Under the pieces are notes generated by a model. The model had not been told where the DNA came from. It did no database searches and worked only from the letters and a program-made list of their open reading frames with translations. Below, in pieces: positions 1 through 11,707 of a DNA stretch of 64,000 bases. The stretch's first letter is position 1; the number at the start of each line of letters is the position of its first letter. Made by a program: the position numbers and the translations under genes. This DNA is from Nissolia schottii (taxonomy: Eukaryota; Streptophyta; Magnoliopsida; Fabales; Fabaceae): the NCBI GenBank assembly GCA_003254905.1, contig QANU01055992.1, positions 240,216 through 304,215 on the forward strand, given 5' to 3'.

Positions 1-3000
1 GATTTTTCCGATCACTGGGGGATAAGCATAACAGCTGCTGCTGTTGTATTCACCGTTTACGTGAGTCATTTTCTTTCATTTAGATGAACAAGAAAAGTTT
101 TCTTCCCCCCTACGTTCTGCATCTACAATTGCAGTGATAATCCATTTTTATTAGAATCACAAGAAGTGTTGTTCTGTATTGAATCTCACACACACTTAAT
201 TGAAGTGAGCAAGAAACAATTGTTTCACTTCTAAATGAAATAAAACCATGAGTGGTTCACGCCAAACAAAACAAAAACTAGCCATAGCCGTTGTGAAGCT
301 TTTATGTCTGTGCATCTAACACAATCATAATATTAATGAGCTAGTGGAATCCATGTCTAAGCCTATTGGCCTAATATCATTGATCATTGTTCATATCTAA
401 CACCCACTGATATAACATACCACATGCTGCAATAAACTTTACTATTCTCGCTTTTGGCCAAATCATAGAGTGAAAATGCTCCAAGCTATGGGCACGCACG
501 TAAGATTGTTCATGTTAGTTCTTTATGTGGGTCTTTGGCTTTATTAGTTGCCAAAGTGAAACAGTTTTGTTTAGAAATATTGTCTTTCTATGTTTTGCTA
601 TATTATTGTTGGGAAATTTTCTCATAAAAAGTTGGAGGCATTAATTTATACACCAATTTTCTTCACTATGCATATGTTGATGTTATAATCTTTTCAGGAC
701 TTAGTTCTTCTTTTGTTAACATCTGGCCGAGATCCTGGCATAATCCCCCGCAATGCACATCCTCCAGAGCCAGAAGGCTTTGATAATAGTGTAGATGTTG
801 GTGCTGGTCAGACTCCTCAGTTGCGGTTGCCTCGCATCAAGGAAGTTGAGGTCAATGGAATCACTGTTAAAGTCAAGTATTGTGATACTTGCATGCTCTA
901 CAGGCCTCCACGATGCTCACACTGCTCAATCTGTAACAACTGTGTAGAACGGTTTGATCATCACTGCCCCTGGGTTGGACAGTGTATTGGACTGGTAAGT
1001 TGGATCTTTTGTCTGTCAATCACTATTCGATCTTTCTTTTTTGGGAGAACGTTCAGGTTACCTTTGGTATGTTTCCTGTTTTCATCTTTCAGATGATGTG
1101 TTTTCATTGATATATAATCTTACCTTGTTTTATGCTGTTTCCTACTTTCAAATGTTAGGGAAGTAATTGGTAATAATTTTTACAAAATGATTGTTTTCAC
1201 CGTTTCTGTCGTGAAAGTTTGAAAATAAGAAACAAAGTGAAAACAAGGTGGTATTTTTGTAATGTTGGTGAAAATTTTCAATTGAAACCAAAAAGAGAAA
1301 ATGAACCCAACACTACCTTAGGGAGAAGGGGCGGCTGACCCTGTTCCATGGTCAAGCCAAAGGTTGGTATGGTATCTGGGGTTTGTAGTTTCTCTTATTT
1401 GGGGGTAAATATAATTTGGCTTAAATGTACTTTTAGTCCCTATAAATGTAGGTGATTTTGGTTTGGGTCCCTTTAAAAAAAAATTCTTGGTATTGGTCCC
1501 TTAATTTTTTTTTTTAATTTATTTATTTTTATGTTTTTGGTCTCTACTGTTCTAAATGTTAATCCCTATTAAGTATTTTAAATATGCTTTTAGTCTTTAT
1601 AGACACAAAAAATTTTGTTTTTAGTATCCTTCTAAATATTTTAAGAATCTTCTTTTGATCCTTATAAATATCATTACTTAACACAAAATCTAAACAACAG
1701 GGACTAAAACCAAAAAAGGAAAAAAAAAAGGGACTGAAGCCGAAACAAAAATTTTAGAGGAACCAAAACCATAATGATCCATATTTATGGTTTTTCAAGT
1801 TTCTTATACTAATGCTTAATCATCAGAAGTTCTGGAGCAACCTAGCTTTTAAACGTTGTATTAATGGGTGTATGTTGTCCTGAAATTGAATTATGTGATA
1901 GAAAAGTTATCTTCAATTTAGTCCTTCGTAATTTTTCTTCAGAATCTAATTATATTAGTTAAAAAATGCTTTATAGTCAATCTAGGAGAATTTTTAGTCT
2001 CTTAAGTTCTCAACCTGTTGGGAGTTGATACTAGGAGTGAGTGAGTGAGTTGTGATTTACTAAAAGTAGGATGGACTATGGAGAAATCCTTCATCTATAG
2101 GAATCCTTCCTCCATTAATGAAAAATTTCAGAAAAGTTTTACATGGAACTGAATTCGGACAACATAAAGATGCTTTTTCATTATGCTTCTAATCCGTGTC
2201 CCTGGATTTTTTCAATAGTCAGCAAGATTTGGGGCTGTTTGTCTGGTTCCTTTCTCCAAAGGTGTGTTCATGAGTTTGATTTAGTAAATGGTAATATTGT
2301 AAAATTACACCATAAACTTTCCGTTTTTATCCCCTTGTCTATTTTAAACTCATGCAATTTAAATGTAGTTTTCTTTTGTTCACATTTGATGATTGCTCGA
2401 GCTCAGAGTTGTCTTCCTCCATACTCAATGAATACTTCATTAATATCTTTTTGGTTCTGATCTGATCTGTTTACTTTTCTGATGCCATTCTTGAACGCGC
2501 ATAATGTATAATGTATCTGAATTCTTGCAGCGTAATTATAGGTTCTTCTTCATGTTTGTCTTCTCAACTACACTACTCTGTATATATGTATTCGCGTTTT
2601 GTTGGGTCTATATTAGAAGGATTATGGAGTGGGAGGAGACAACAATTTGGAAGGCAATGATCAAAACTCCAGCTTCCATTGTGTTAATAATTTACACCTT
2701 CATATCAATGTGGTTTGTTGGCGGTCTCACTGCCTTTCATTTATATCTGATAAGCACTAATCAGGTAATTAATGCTTTTTTTTATATCGCTTTTAAAAAT
2801 AAGGTAGCTTTTAAGACGAGTCCACAGCTTGATATTTGTGCCCATTACTTTTGCAGACTACTTATGAGAACTTCCGGTACCGATACGATCGGCGAGCCAA
2901 CCCATATAACAAAGGAGTGTTGAATAATTTCAAAGAGATATTCTGCACCAGCGTTCCTCCATCAAAAAACAATTTCAGGGCATTAGTGCCAAATGAACCA

Positions 3001-3378
3001 GCATTACCTGCTCGGTCGGTGGGTGGAGGCTATATGAACCAAAGCATGGGAAAAGCCGGGGAGGACATAGAAATGGGTAGGAAAACTGTCTGGGGGGACA
3101 TGGGTGCTGGAATTGACCATTCCGAAGGTCAATTAAACAATGACCGTGTGACTATAAAAGATGGTGAATTGGGTGAATTGTCTCCTGAAATTAGGAGGAC
3201 AGTTGACGAGACTGGTGACCGTGCTGGACTCCATCCTAGGCGATCTAGCTGGGGAAGAAAAAGTGGAAGCTGGGAAATGTCCCCTGAAGTTCTTGCTTTG
3301 GCAGCCAGGGTTGGGGAGCCAAATCGCGTCGGTGTAGGTAGCAGCAGTAGTTTGACACACGAGAATCGTCATACATAG
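1..3378 (+). CDS. DHHC-type protein S-acyltransferase (palmitoyltransferase), 5'-partial
   Basis: Visible exons are 1-60, 698-994, 2531-2764 and 2857-3378. All introns are GT-AG and all phases are 0, giving 370 residues to a TAG stop; the N-terminus lies left of the window. Exon 2 carries the cysteine-rich domain, starting [16 protein letters not shown] and ending in the catalytic DHHC followed by PWVGQCIG (about residues 81-118 of the visible part). Hydrophobic segments lie on both sides: one across the exon 1/2 junction and two in exon 3. Exon 4 opens with TTYE, the conserved TTxE motif after the last helix. The family transfers palmitate to cysteines of membrane proteins at Golgi, endosome or plasma membrane. 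The Ser/Gly-rich tail with [15 protein letters not shown] matches the plant PAT05-PAT09 clade as I know it; the exact member cannot be fixed. Intron 2 (1.5 kb) is enlarged by a repeat. Confidence 0.93.
1418..1795. repeat. Degenerate foldback repeat in PAT intron 2
   Basis: The left side reads 'ttaaatgtacttttagtccc' and then 'ggtttgggtccc'. The right side carries 'gggactaaaaccaaaaa' and 'gggactgaagcc', so the halves are imperfect inverted copies around an A/T-rich centre. The left end resembles the end of the element at 53009-53356. No clean target duplication was found. Probably an old non-autonomous DNA element. Confidence 0.4.
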
Positions 3379-4159
3379 TCCTTGTGCAACATGCAGCCAC
3401 CTGGCCAAAAGAGACATGAGGATTTGATTTGGCAGTCATCACAAAAAAAAACAATTGCATTTCTCGTGGTATAACTACTGCGAATTTTATTGTTATGTGC
3501 AATGTGGGTGGGGGTTTGTAGTAAGCATTTGCAGGGTGTTTGTAAGTTTGTTTTAGCCGTTATGCCTGTAGGAAGGAATTGTTTGGTGTTTGTGGAGAGT
3601 GGGATTTTCTTTGCTTCTTGATGTTTGTATTAAGCTTGTCAACTAATTGGCCTTTGCATATGTGAAAGTTGCTATAACACTCTACTCTCTGTTGCTCGGA
3701 GAATTGGGAGTTGTTCTTGCTAACTTAGCTCCGAAGCTTGAATTGAATGTGGTTGGGTGAATTTGGATGAACTTATTGGGATATTTCCAAAGTCTCACGA
3801 CGTATACCTTTATTAAGATTGTGTATGATGTTTGTGTATCATATAACTTGAAGCCATACATATGCAGGTTGATTAGTCTGTGTTACCAATATAACCCTCC
3901 ACCTCAAGGATCATGATCAATTTGTCTCCCCTCTAGTCGTTTAATTATGAACAAAGGTATTTCACCAATTGAAGCAAATTTGGTTCAGTGTGTTTGGAGT
4001 TTGAATAAAACAATTTGCATCAACTTGATTATGTCAAAATTGGTTTTGTTTAGAAGTGAGTTGATGTGAATGTAAAAAGTGACCATTTGGGTAATGTTAA
4101 TTAAAATGACTTTTATGTGTAGTTACAATAAGGATGATTTAATCCTTGTTATTTTCATA
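3379..4159. other. 3' flank of the PAT gene
   Basis: Presumed 3' UTR followed by ordinary AT-rich intergenic DNA. No canonical AATAAA lies close to the stop, and I see no ORF, RNA or repeat of substance. Confidence 0.5.
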
Positions 4160-4737
4160 TCAGACAAAAGGGACATCAAACGAGGTGCCATGAAGGAAGA
4201 AGTCGACGTACCCATATTCCTGACAAGAATATCGGCCTCCGCAAAAATACAAGTGCTCACGTAGTAGAGAGTCCAAGTCTCCACACTCTAAAACTTGTGC
4301 ATTACGATGACGCCACACCCACCAGAGAACGCTACAATCCAGCGCCTCGCTCGAATGATTCAAACTATTTCGGACCCAAGCATTAGAGTATATTGGGGTG
4401 TCAATTGGGGTGGACAGAGAGAGACACAAGATTCCATTCACCATCACGCCAAACATCCTTAACTGTGATTTGAGTATCAGAAACGTGAACAATAAGGAAC
4501 AAATTCATTGACACGACCAAGAGAATGCCACGAATCAAACCAGAAGGAACCGTCACCCTTACTCATACTCAAACAAAACCCATCTCGCAAGAACGCTGCA
4601 GCCTTTGACATTGACTTCCAAATGAACGATGGATTTTTGCCACCACCATCAAAAAGTCAATCACCACTCAAAGAATAAATTTCCTTAAGAAGCTGAGGCC
4701 AAATCTTATTTTTACCATGCAAAAAATTGTCACGACC
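4160..4737 (-). pseudogene. LINE (L1-type) reverse-transcriptase C-terminal fragment
   Basis: Read on the minus strand from 4737 downward, the frames give GKNPSFIWKSMSKAAAFLRD, then GDGSFWFDSWHSLGRVNEF, then, after a frameshift, VHVSDTQITVKDVWRDGEWN. Further down comes LDCSVLWWVWRHRNAQV. This succession matches the region after the RT core of plant L1 elements (zinc-binding RVT domain, then the RNase H-like lead-in). Stops and frameshifts make it inactive. It is cut at its upstream end by the LTR-like segment at 4738. Confidence 0.62.
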
Positions 4738-5245
4738 CAAGCAGGGCACATCTCACGCGAGATGCAAGACAGGAAAGCTAGCGCGTTGCAGTGGTGCGGT
4801 GTTGGGACTGCAGCAGTGCCCAGGGAGCGCCGTAGCACGTCAAGAACTTAAGGGGGTCTCCTCTTACGCCTATATATAGAGGCTTCTAATAAGTGTTTAA
4901 ACTTGCTAATTAGTTTGAGAGGTCACTTTTATGAGACTTTTCGCTCCTGTTAGTTCCTAACTTAGTGCTCGTTAGCGGTCAACCATTTTAAGGAAAGGTT
5001 TTGCCAAGGACAAAACTTGGTACTTACTGATCTTAGTCTACCTTTATTTTTTTAAGATAAAACATGTAAAAATAATAAGTCATGTTATGTTATCAGTATC
5101 AGTTAAAGAATTAATGTTATCATATTATGTTATGTATGATCGTAAAGTAGAATATGATTCATTTAGATTTAGAGCAAGACCGTAAAGCTCGGACATGACA
5201 GCCCATAATGCCCGGTGTCATGTATGATGTATATTAGGACAACAC
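4738..5245. mobile_element. LTR-like fragment starting TGTCACGACCCAA
   Basis: Begins with TGTCACGACCCAA, an LTR terminus form common in Ty3/gypsy chromoviruses. Bases from about 5000 to 5230 ('aaggaaaggttttgcc', 'gacaaaacttggta', 'agataaaaca', 'gcccggtgtcatgtat') are inverted-similar to 17361-17800, so two copies of one repeat family lie in opposite orientation. It separates two LINE-like fragments, which suggests insertion. The right boundary is approximate and no target duplication was resolved. Confidence 0.5.
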
Positions 5246-5249
5246 CGTG

Positions 5250-5720
5250 TCTACTCCCCACTTGATTCCGTTGTTAGATGTTTTATTACTAGTATACACA
5301 ACCACCCTAGGAGCTTTAGGAGAGGATGGATTGCTGGCAACTCGAAATCTCTTCCCTTCGCACGTGGAGTTGATGTCTCACCCGCAGCCACCCTTACCTC
5401 ACTACCATTTCTCCTAGCATTACATTCTCCCACTTCCCATCATGTTGATTCTTTCCATTCTCATGAGCCATTTTCCCCATAGAATCCGCACTCACCTGAC
5501 TGGACTGATTCGCCCTCCATTCGAATTTGAATTCTAAATCGATCGTAACTCCCACATTATTGGTAGCTACCATGAAGTATCCAATCCCCACATTCATAAT
5601 ATCATATCCACCCTTCAACCTCCATAAGGATTTAATCTTGTCCCGTAACAAAGGGAAACTAACCCTCTTCCTCAGCAGCTTACAAACAAGTGCCTCAACA
5701 CTCCCTCATGCTTGCCAAAA
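5250..5720 (-). pseudogene. LINE ORF1-like (DUF4283-type) fragment
   Basis: On the minus strand the frame reads LLRDKIKSLWRLKGGYDIMN followed by VGIGYFMVATNN, the look of the DUF4283 nucleic-acid-binding domain at the start of plant LINE ORF1. A low-complexity tail ends in stops. On the minus strand it lies upstream of the RT fragment at 4160-4737. The two may be one element that lost its centre and took an LTR insertion, but that is inference. Confidence 0.5.
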
Positions 5721-8700
5721 GCCTCGATCGCCATGTTTGTTTCTTGCTCTTTATGACTTCCTCCCCTGCTCTCCTCCCTTGTTGCCTCTTACTAAACAAA
5801 ACATTTTATTATTTTTTTTTATCTTTCTTTGATTTGATAACTTTTGTGTATTGTTTCTTTAACATCTTTTTTTACAAGAGCAAAGTTTAAATGCAGCTCT
5901 CAAAATATTTTGATGAGATGGAGGTATTCTATATAAAAAAAATTGATTCTGTGTATGTTTTCTATCATTACCAATTGATATTGATTTATTAAACGTCTAA
6001 ACCTGCAATTTTTGATCCGTAAGCGTTTCATAAAAATGTAGGTTTCCTTTAAATAGTAAGTCTGACATGATAATTTTGTCTCAGATAAGAAAGAATGAAG
6101 GAAATTGATGAATTTACTCCTTTTTCCTTTCAAGATATGGTTCGACTCAATTTTTTCCCCTTCATCATATGGATTAATATTCTTATGATTTTATCTTTAT
6201 CTGTATTGCATATTTTGATTTCAAAAACTGTTCAAGAATAATGTCATCAAGCTTGGAAACATGGTTAATAATATTGATGAAATACCTATACATGGTGATG
6301 TATTCCTCTTGCTCTTGCAAATGAGTAATATTGGAGTTTAATTTTCATTTTAATTTCATTGTTGTCCAGTTGCATGGAATTATTATTATTATTATTATTG
6401 CAAACGTGAAGGAGAAAAACCTCCTGTGCTTAGGTCAGAATTCAAACCTTTTGCAAGGGTATTTCTGTTTTATGATGCAGTTTATATGCTATGTATTGTA
6501 GATTGATACTTGGCTTCTTTGTTCACTCCAGGCAAGGCCGTTCATGGTGGCATGATGAGGATGCAAACTGGTTTGCAGTTGTGATGTTATTGCTTTCTTT
6601 TATTTGTATTTTCCAAAGTTGATTTTCCCTTTCATGAACTGCAAGTATTCTACTGTCATGTGTTTGTAGTTGTCTCGTGCTATCTTTTTGTTCATGTAAA
6701 ATGCCCCTCAAATTCTTTTTAGATTCTTGCATAAGCTCATATATACCAAAGTGGGCTGATAGCAGTCTTTAATGCTTACAATCAGTTGCTGCCACCAAAG
6801 CTGGTCTCTGTTCTTTGGCTGTGGTCTAAGTAGGTCCAAGGAAGAGTTTATTGAAGATGTTATTTCTTTTGTGAGTGTTTTTTTATTTGTCATCATGGCA
6901 ACATTTATTGCCATGGTGAAAAGGATGGCTAAAGATCATGGGTTAAAGTTCTCTATTTTTTTCTCCTATCTAAACAAGATTACCTGTCCACTAAGACATG
7001 AAGATTCTAGTACATTATTTGTCACCAGTGTTGGAGTGGGGCTATTATTTTAGTTTGTTATTGTCACTGGGCTCAACAGAAGGCCTATCATATTGTACTA
7101 GCATAAACAAACTAGACTTTCCTTCAAGTGGGTGTGAGTTTCCATTCCAAGTTTAGTGGCAAGGAATTAGAAAGCAAATATATAGTGTAAGGTGAGATTT
7201 AAAAGTTTACATGATTTTTCTAATACATATATGTATGGACATGTTGCACTTAATTCTTAAGTGAATAGAACATATGTGGCGAAATGTACAAATGAAGCTG
7301 AGCAATGTCATCATTTAGTGAAACATTAAAGTCATTTGTAATTGACATGCAAATGGATGTTAGAGGGATGAGCTTAGATGTTCTTGGTAGGAGAGAAATT
7401 ATAGGGATGCTGTTAAAAGAAAAAAAAAAGGACTGGTACTGAGACCTTGGTTATTTGAGTTCCAACTTCAGACCAGTTGTTTTAATTTTGTTGAAGAATT
7501 CAAGGGTATCACCATTGGTTATTACTTTTTTGTGTTGAATAATTAATTTGTATCTCATGAACTTAGTACTCTTTATTTTAAACATATGATTAAATTACAA
7601 CCGTTGAAATTTAAAAAGGCAATTAAAAAGGCAATGATTTTCCTCTTTAATGATTATATGGATTGTTCCCACTTGCATTTGTCGGCTCTTTTTTTTTTTT
7701 CCAAAATAAAAAAAGTGCCAGCGCTAAATTTTTAAGAAGATGATTACAGCCAGTTAAAAGTTTCTTATAAAAAATTAAGGTAATGATGTGTGAATGATTT
7801 ATTTTTATTTTTTTAAATGTTTGTGGCTCTATAAATAATAACAAATATATGTCGAATGTGATATATGAAACTGGGCAACGGATTTGCCGAGGGAGTTTAA
7901 GCACAATTAGTGCATCTAAAAAAAATTATATCTATGCCATGGGCATAGTTTTAAGTAACACATGCACACAAGTCCCTGTCAGTTTCCTTTATTGCAACTT
8001 AATCACTCAAAGTAAAATAATCCAATTTTAGGGCTCCCGACTTCTGTGCTTGCTATTATGCATATCCCCTTTCCTTTTTTTAACTGCAAATCTTGAGTTT
8101 TTGTCCAGATCTGGTTCTAATCTTTGTATTGTGAAGTTGATTGTAGCTTGGGTTTTTCAATTTCTACATCTTATACAAGAGCTGATGCAGTTTGGATTGG
8201 TCAACGAAAATGGAGGAGGTTCACGAAATTTTTTTCTTCTTTTATGCAGTGTTATGTGCGATTGGATTATTTTTTCTTTTCGCCAACAATAAACTCATGA
8301 TCGAAGATGGTACAATGCTCCATTTAATATTCCTCCTATCTAAAATAATCTTTTACAGGACACCGTAATGATGAGAGCAGACTATTACCAAACATGGGCA
8401 AGAAAAGAGGCAAGAAAAGAAAGAATGCTTTGCTTGACATAGTTTCTCTTCCGTTGCATTGTATCTTGTCCTTGTGTGATTTGTTACGCTATTGCTTTTC
8501 CCTTTGCGATGTTGAGTTATATTATTGTAATTAGTTGAACTCGTGATATCAATATATGTTTATAATAATATGTGAGTTTATTCAATTATATACTTATATA
8601 CGTTGTGGTATATGTATGTGTGTCAATGCATACCCTTGTGCATTCGCACGACTTATTTCTTATTAATGTTTTACAATGTATGGCTCGTGTTTTTTAAAAT

Positions 8701-8784
8701 GAGTTTCTATAAAAGTTCAAAACTATCCCTTATATTCCAAATGAGTATTTAACTAACTAAGTCTAAAAGTAAGATAAAGTTAAA
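5721..8784. other. Intergenic AT-rich DNA with possible unassigned exons
   Basis: No confident gene. Two short coding-like stretches stand out. Near 6533-6620 (+) a frame reads QGRSWWHDEDANWFAVVMLL. At 8360-8443 (+), after an acceptor-like 'tttacag', a frame reads DTVMMRADYYQTWARKEARK and continues to a TAG stop. I recognise neither. An (ATT)n microsatellite lies near 6380-6400. The rest shows no structure. Confidence 0.3.
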
Positions 8785-9055
8785 ATGATAATATAAAATT
8801 CATTTAAAAAAACTACATTTCAATTAAATAATAATAATAATAAAACTCAAAGAACTTACGCACTTGCCGTAGAATCTTCTGGTTGTTGTCGTGAAATTAT
8901 TTAATTAAATGTTTCGAATTATACTAATGTACGCATAAACATTGTGATGAGTCATATTCTCTTAATTTTATTTTATTTTTATAAAAAAAAAAGTGGATGA
9001 TGAGTCGTATTCGTTTATGTTTGAGCGAAATAAAAAGCTAATCTGAACTATTTTT
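8785..9055 (+). repeat. Direct repeat copy 1 (about 270 bp)
   Basis: Nearly the same sequence recurs at 10797-11069. Shared runs include 'aaaactcaaagaacttacgc', 'gtagaatcttctggtt', 'atgtttcgaattatactaat' and 'gatgagtcgtattcgttta'. It has no TG...CA ends, PBS or ORF, so it does not look like an LTR. Confidence 0.85.
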
Positions 9056-10179
9056 TATAAAAAACGTGTTTTCCGTTAATTTTAGGCTACGAGCCTACTC
9101 TGGAATCCGGTTCTTCCTTTATCCGATCACCAGGCATCTACGTGCTGCTGCGTCACCACGCCTTTATTATTGCATTCTTGTTTTACATACAGCTCATTGC
9201 AGAGTCACTAGTTTTAATTGATTTATCCCATTTCAAAATTTTCTGAAAAAATATATAATTGATTTATCTCAGAATTTTCCAACCCAAATCGTACAAGTCA
9301 AAAACAGAACATCAAAAATAATATGATATGACAGGGAATCCGGGATGCTCGGAGAATTCCACGTAGTGTAAAGCTGTGACCGAAACGATGGTCACAGCCC
9401 AAAACCCGCCTTTCATGTCTGGTCGTACTCATGCACCTGCTGTCACGAAGGAAAGTCGTTTCCTCACTGTTACTCAGGTCACGTGACTCGCACTCGCACC
9501 CGCACCGTCACATGTGACGCAGCACCTATCCCTTGCGCCTTACGAACGAACGCCAATTCAACTCCAACCACCGACACCTTTTTGCTTATAATATTTCGTT
9601 TTTGGTTTTCTCCTTTTCAAAGGAACATGATAAATGTCTACCAAAAAAAACGGAACAAGATAAACTAATATTAACACACACATAAATGTTATTAATTTAG
9701 AGAAAAAAATACATGTAGAAATTATTATATTTATATGTATATTTATTATCTATATGTTTATTATCTATTTACAAATAAAAAGGAATTAACTTTAAAATTC
9801 ATAACTAACATTTATTCCATTAAATGAGTCCTCAGTACGTGAAGAGATTAATTCTTGTTTCTCACAATAAATATTCTAAGAGACAAAATTGAAATATATA
9901 AAATGGAATTGTACTTTTTGATAACCAACTTTTCTATTCCTAATTTATCTTTGTATTTTTTTGTTAGTTACTTATTTATTACAAGATAGTTACTTACTTA
10001 TTACAAGAGAGTTAAAGACAAGATTTTCCATATTATTATTTTGCGATAGACATCATTTAATTATCCAGTTACATTTTATGGTTGTAAACCGTTAACAATA
10101 TTATCATTATTAATATGCAAACTTATTTATTAATTATCTTTATATTGTTATAAATGGGATTAATTTGATGCTTAAACTA
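9056..10179. other. Intergenic DNA between the direct repeats
   Basis: No gene recognised. 9330-9560 is unusually GC-rich for the area and contains CACGTG at about 9480, a G-box-like hexamer without a gene to attach it to. The rest is AT-rich. Confidence 0.4.
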
Positions 10180-10244
10180 GCTAGCGAGCTTCTCTAGATC
10201 CAATAGTTCTATGTGTGGTCACGACTAAGTTTTGGGTCGTGACA
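10180..10244. mobile_element. LTR-like end fragment ...TTTGGGTCGTGACA
   Basis: The segment ends TTTGGGTCGTGACA at 10244, the reverse complement of the TGTCACGACCCAA start at 4738. It therefore looks like the other terminus of the same LTR family. Only the end is recognisable. Confidence 0.35.
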
Positions 10245-10796
10245 CATCACCACCCAGCCCCACAACATCATCACCTATCATACTCCTCCAAAATTTAAAG
10301 TGAAGAGTTAGTACTCAACTAAGTCCCTAAGAAAAGTTGCGCTACCCTAATTAGCCCATGAGAAAAAAAAAATGCCTCATAGGTCCCATGATGTCATTTT
10401 GGTTGTGTCCTAAACAATAGTTTTTTGAGTTTTAGAGTGACTAGGAGAGAGAAGAGAGAGAAAATGACAAGTTAATAACCCTATCACATGCCTTTATGAT
10501 GTAACTAGACGGAAGAATTAACGTGAGAAACAAAATCTTTTAAACATTAACATGTGTGTTTATTTTTATTAGGGAGAAGTCTAGGACTATGTTTAGGGAC
10601 TAACTTGATCCTTTTACTCTTATATGTTGGGTTGCTGATTGAAGGATTAGGTAAAAAAAAATGAGTTTAATTTTGATGTGATGATAATATAAATTTTTTT
10701 ACGCAGTCGATCAATTAATTCATTTCGTTTAAATGCCTTTTTAAAGAATAAGTGTAATAGTCAATCATATTTACTAATTTGTCAATATATAATTGA

Positions 10797-11069
10797 ATGA
10801 TAATATAAAATTTATCTACACAAGTACATTTCAATTAAATAATAATAATAATAATAATAATAAAACTCAAAGAACTTACGCAGTTGTCGTAGAATCTTCT
10901 GGTTATTGTTGTGAAACTATTTGTTAAATGTTTCGAATTATACTAATGCACGAATAAACATTGTGATGAGTCCTACTCTCTTTATTTTATTTCTATAAAA
11001 AAAGTGGACGATGAGTCGTATTCGTTTATTTTTGTGCGAAATAAAAAGCTAATCTGAGCTGTTTTTTCT
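10797..11069 (+). repeat. Direct repeat copy 2 (about 270 bp)
   Basis: Second copy of the 8785-9055 sequence in the same orientation, with a longer (TAA)n run (about 10840-10864) and scattered substitutions. It ends about 640 bp upstream of the GDPD start codon. Confidence 0.85.
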
Positions 11070-11649
11070 TATAAATTTCAAATTTTCATTCTGCTTGGTT
11101 TGAATTCTCTAAAACAACTATGCATTGCGCGTGACAAGACCCTTTCTCACTCACTAAATTAAAACCAATCATCATATATCCACCTTAATTTGTCGTTCCC
11201 ACTCCTAATTATTTTATTTTTTGAAATTTTTATCCAGCCCTAATTAGTCGTTCATTCTGTCCACTCCACGTCAAAAAACAAACAAAAAGCTTGTTGTCCG
11301 TGTTGCTCAAATTTTGTAATTTTGTAATTTTGTAATCAATCGTAATTGGTAGAAAATAAAAAAAAGGACGACTAGTCACGGTCCAAAAAGATTGCGAAAG
11401 AGGGAGAACATTACATTAGGAATCTAGAACAGAAGACTTGAGGGCGAGTTTAGGAATAGGAATAGGAGAAGGAATATCCAAAAGCATATGACATTAGGAG
11501 TGAGAATATTCGACGCGGAGATCCCGTTACCCCTTTCTTTCTCCCTCTTGTTACCCCCACCAATAAATACCACCCAACCCAATGTCCCCTCAGATCAAAT
11601 AGCGTAGCAATACAAACCCGCTTCTCTGCACAAATTCCCTGTACCCACC

Positions 11650-11650
11650 C

Positions 11651-11681
<31 letters not shown>

Positions 11682-11698
11682 GTCTATCTCTATTCTCT
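11650..11698 (+). promoter_or_regulatory. CT-rich 5' leader of the GDPD gene
   Basis: An uninterrupted (CT)n run followed by pyrimidine-rich sequence ends about 10 bp before the start codon. CT-rich leaders and core promoters are common in plants. A weak TATA-like 'aataaata' sits near 11562. The transcription start is not visible. Confidence 0.45.
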
Positions 11699-11707
11699 GA
11701 CACAACA

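Noticed and set aside
2143..2460. 105-codon plus-strand frame inside PAT intron 2
   Set aside because: It lies between well-supported exons, has no domain and sits in a retained intron. Chance frame.
4738..10244. A single 5.5-kb DNA transposon bounded by 13-bp inverted ends
   Set aside because: The ends are standard termini of an LTR family, the interior holds unrelated LINE pieces and intergenic DNA, and no target duplication was seen.
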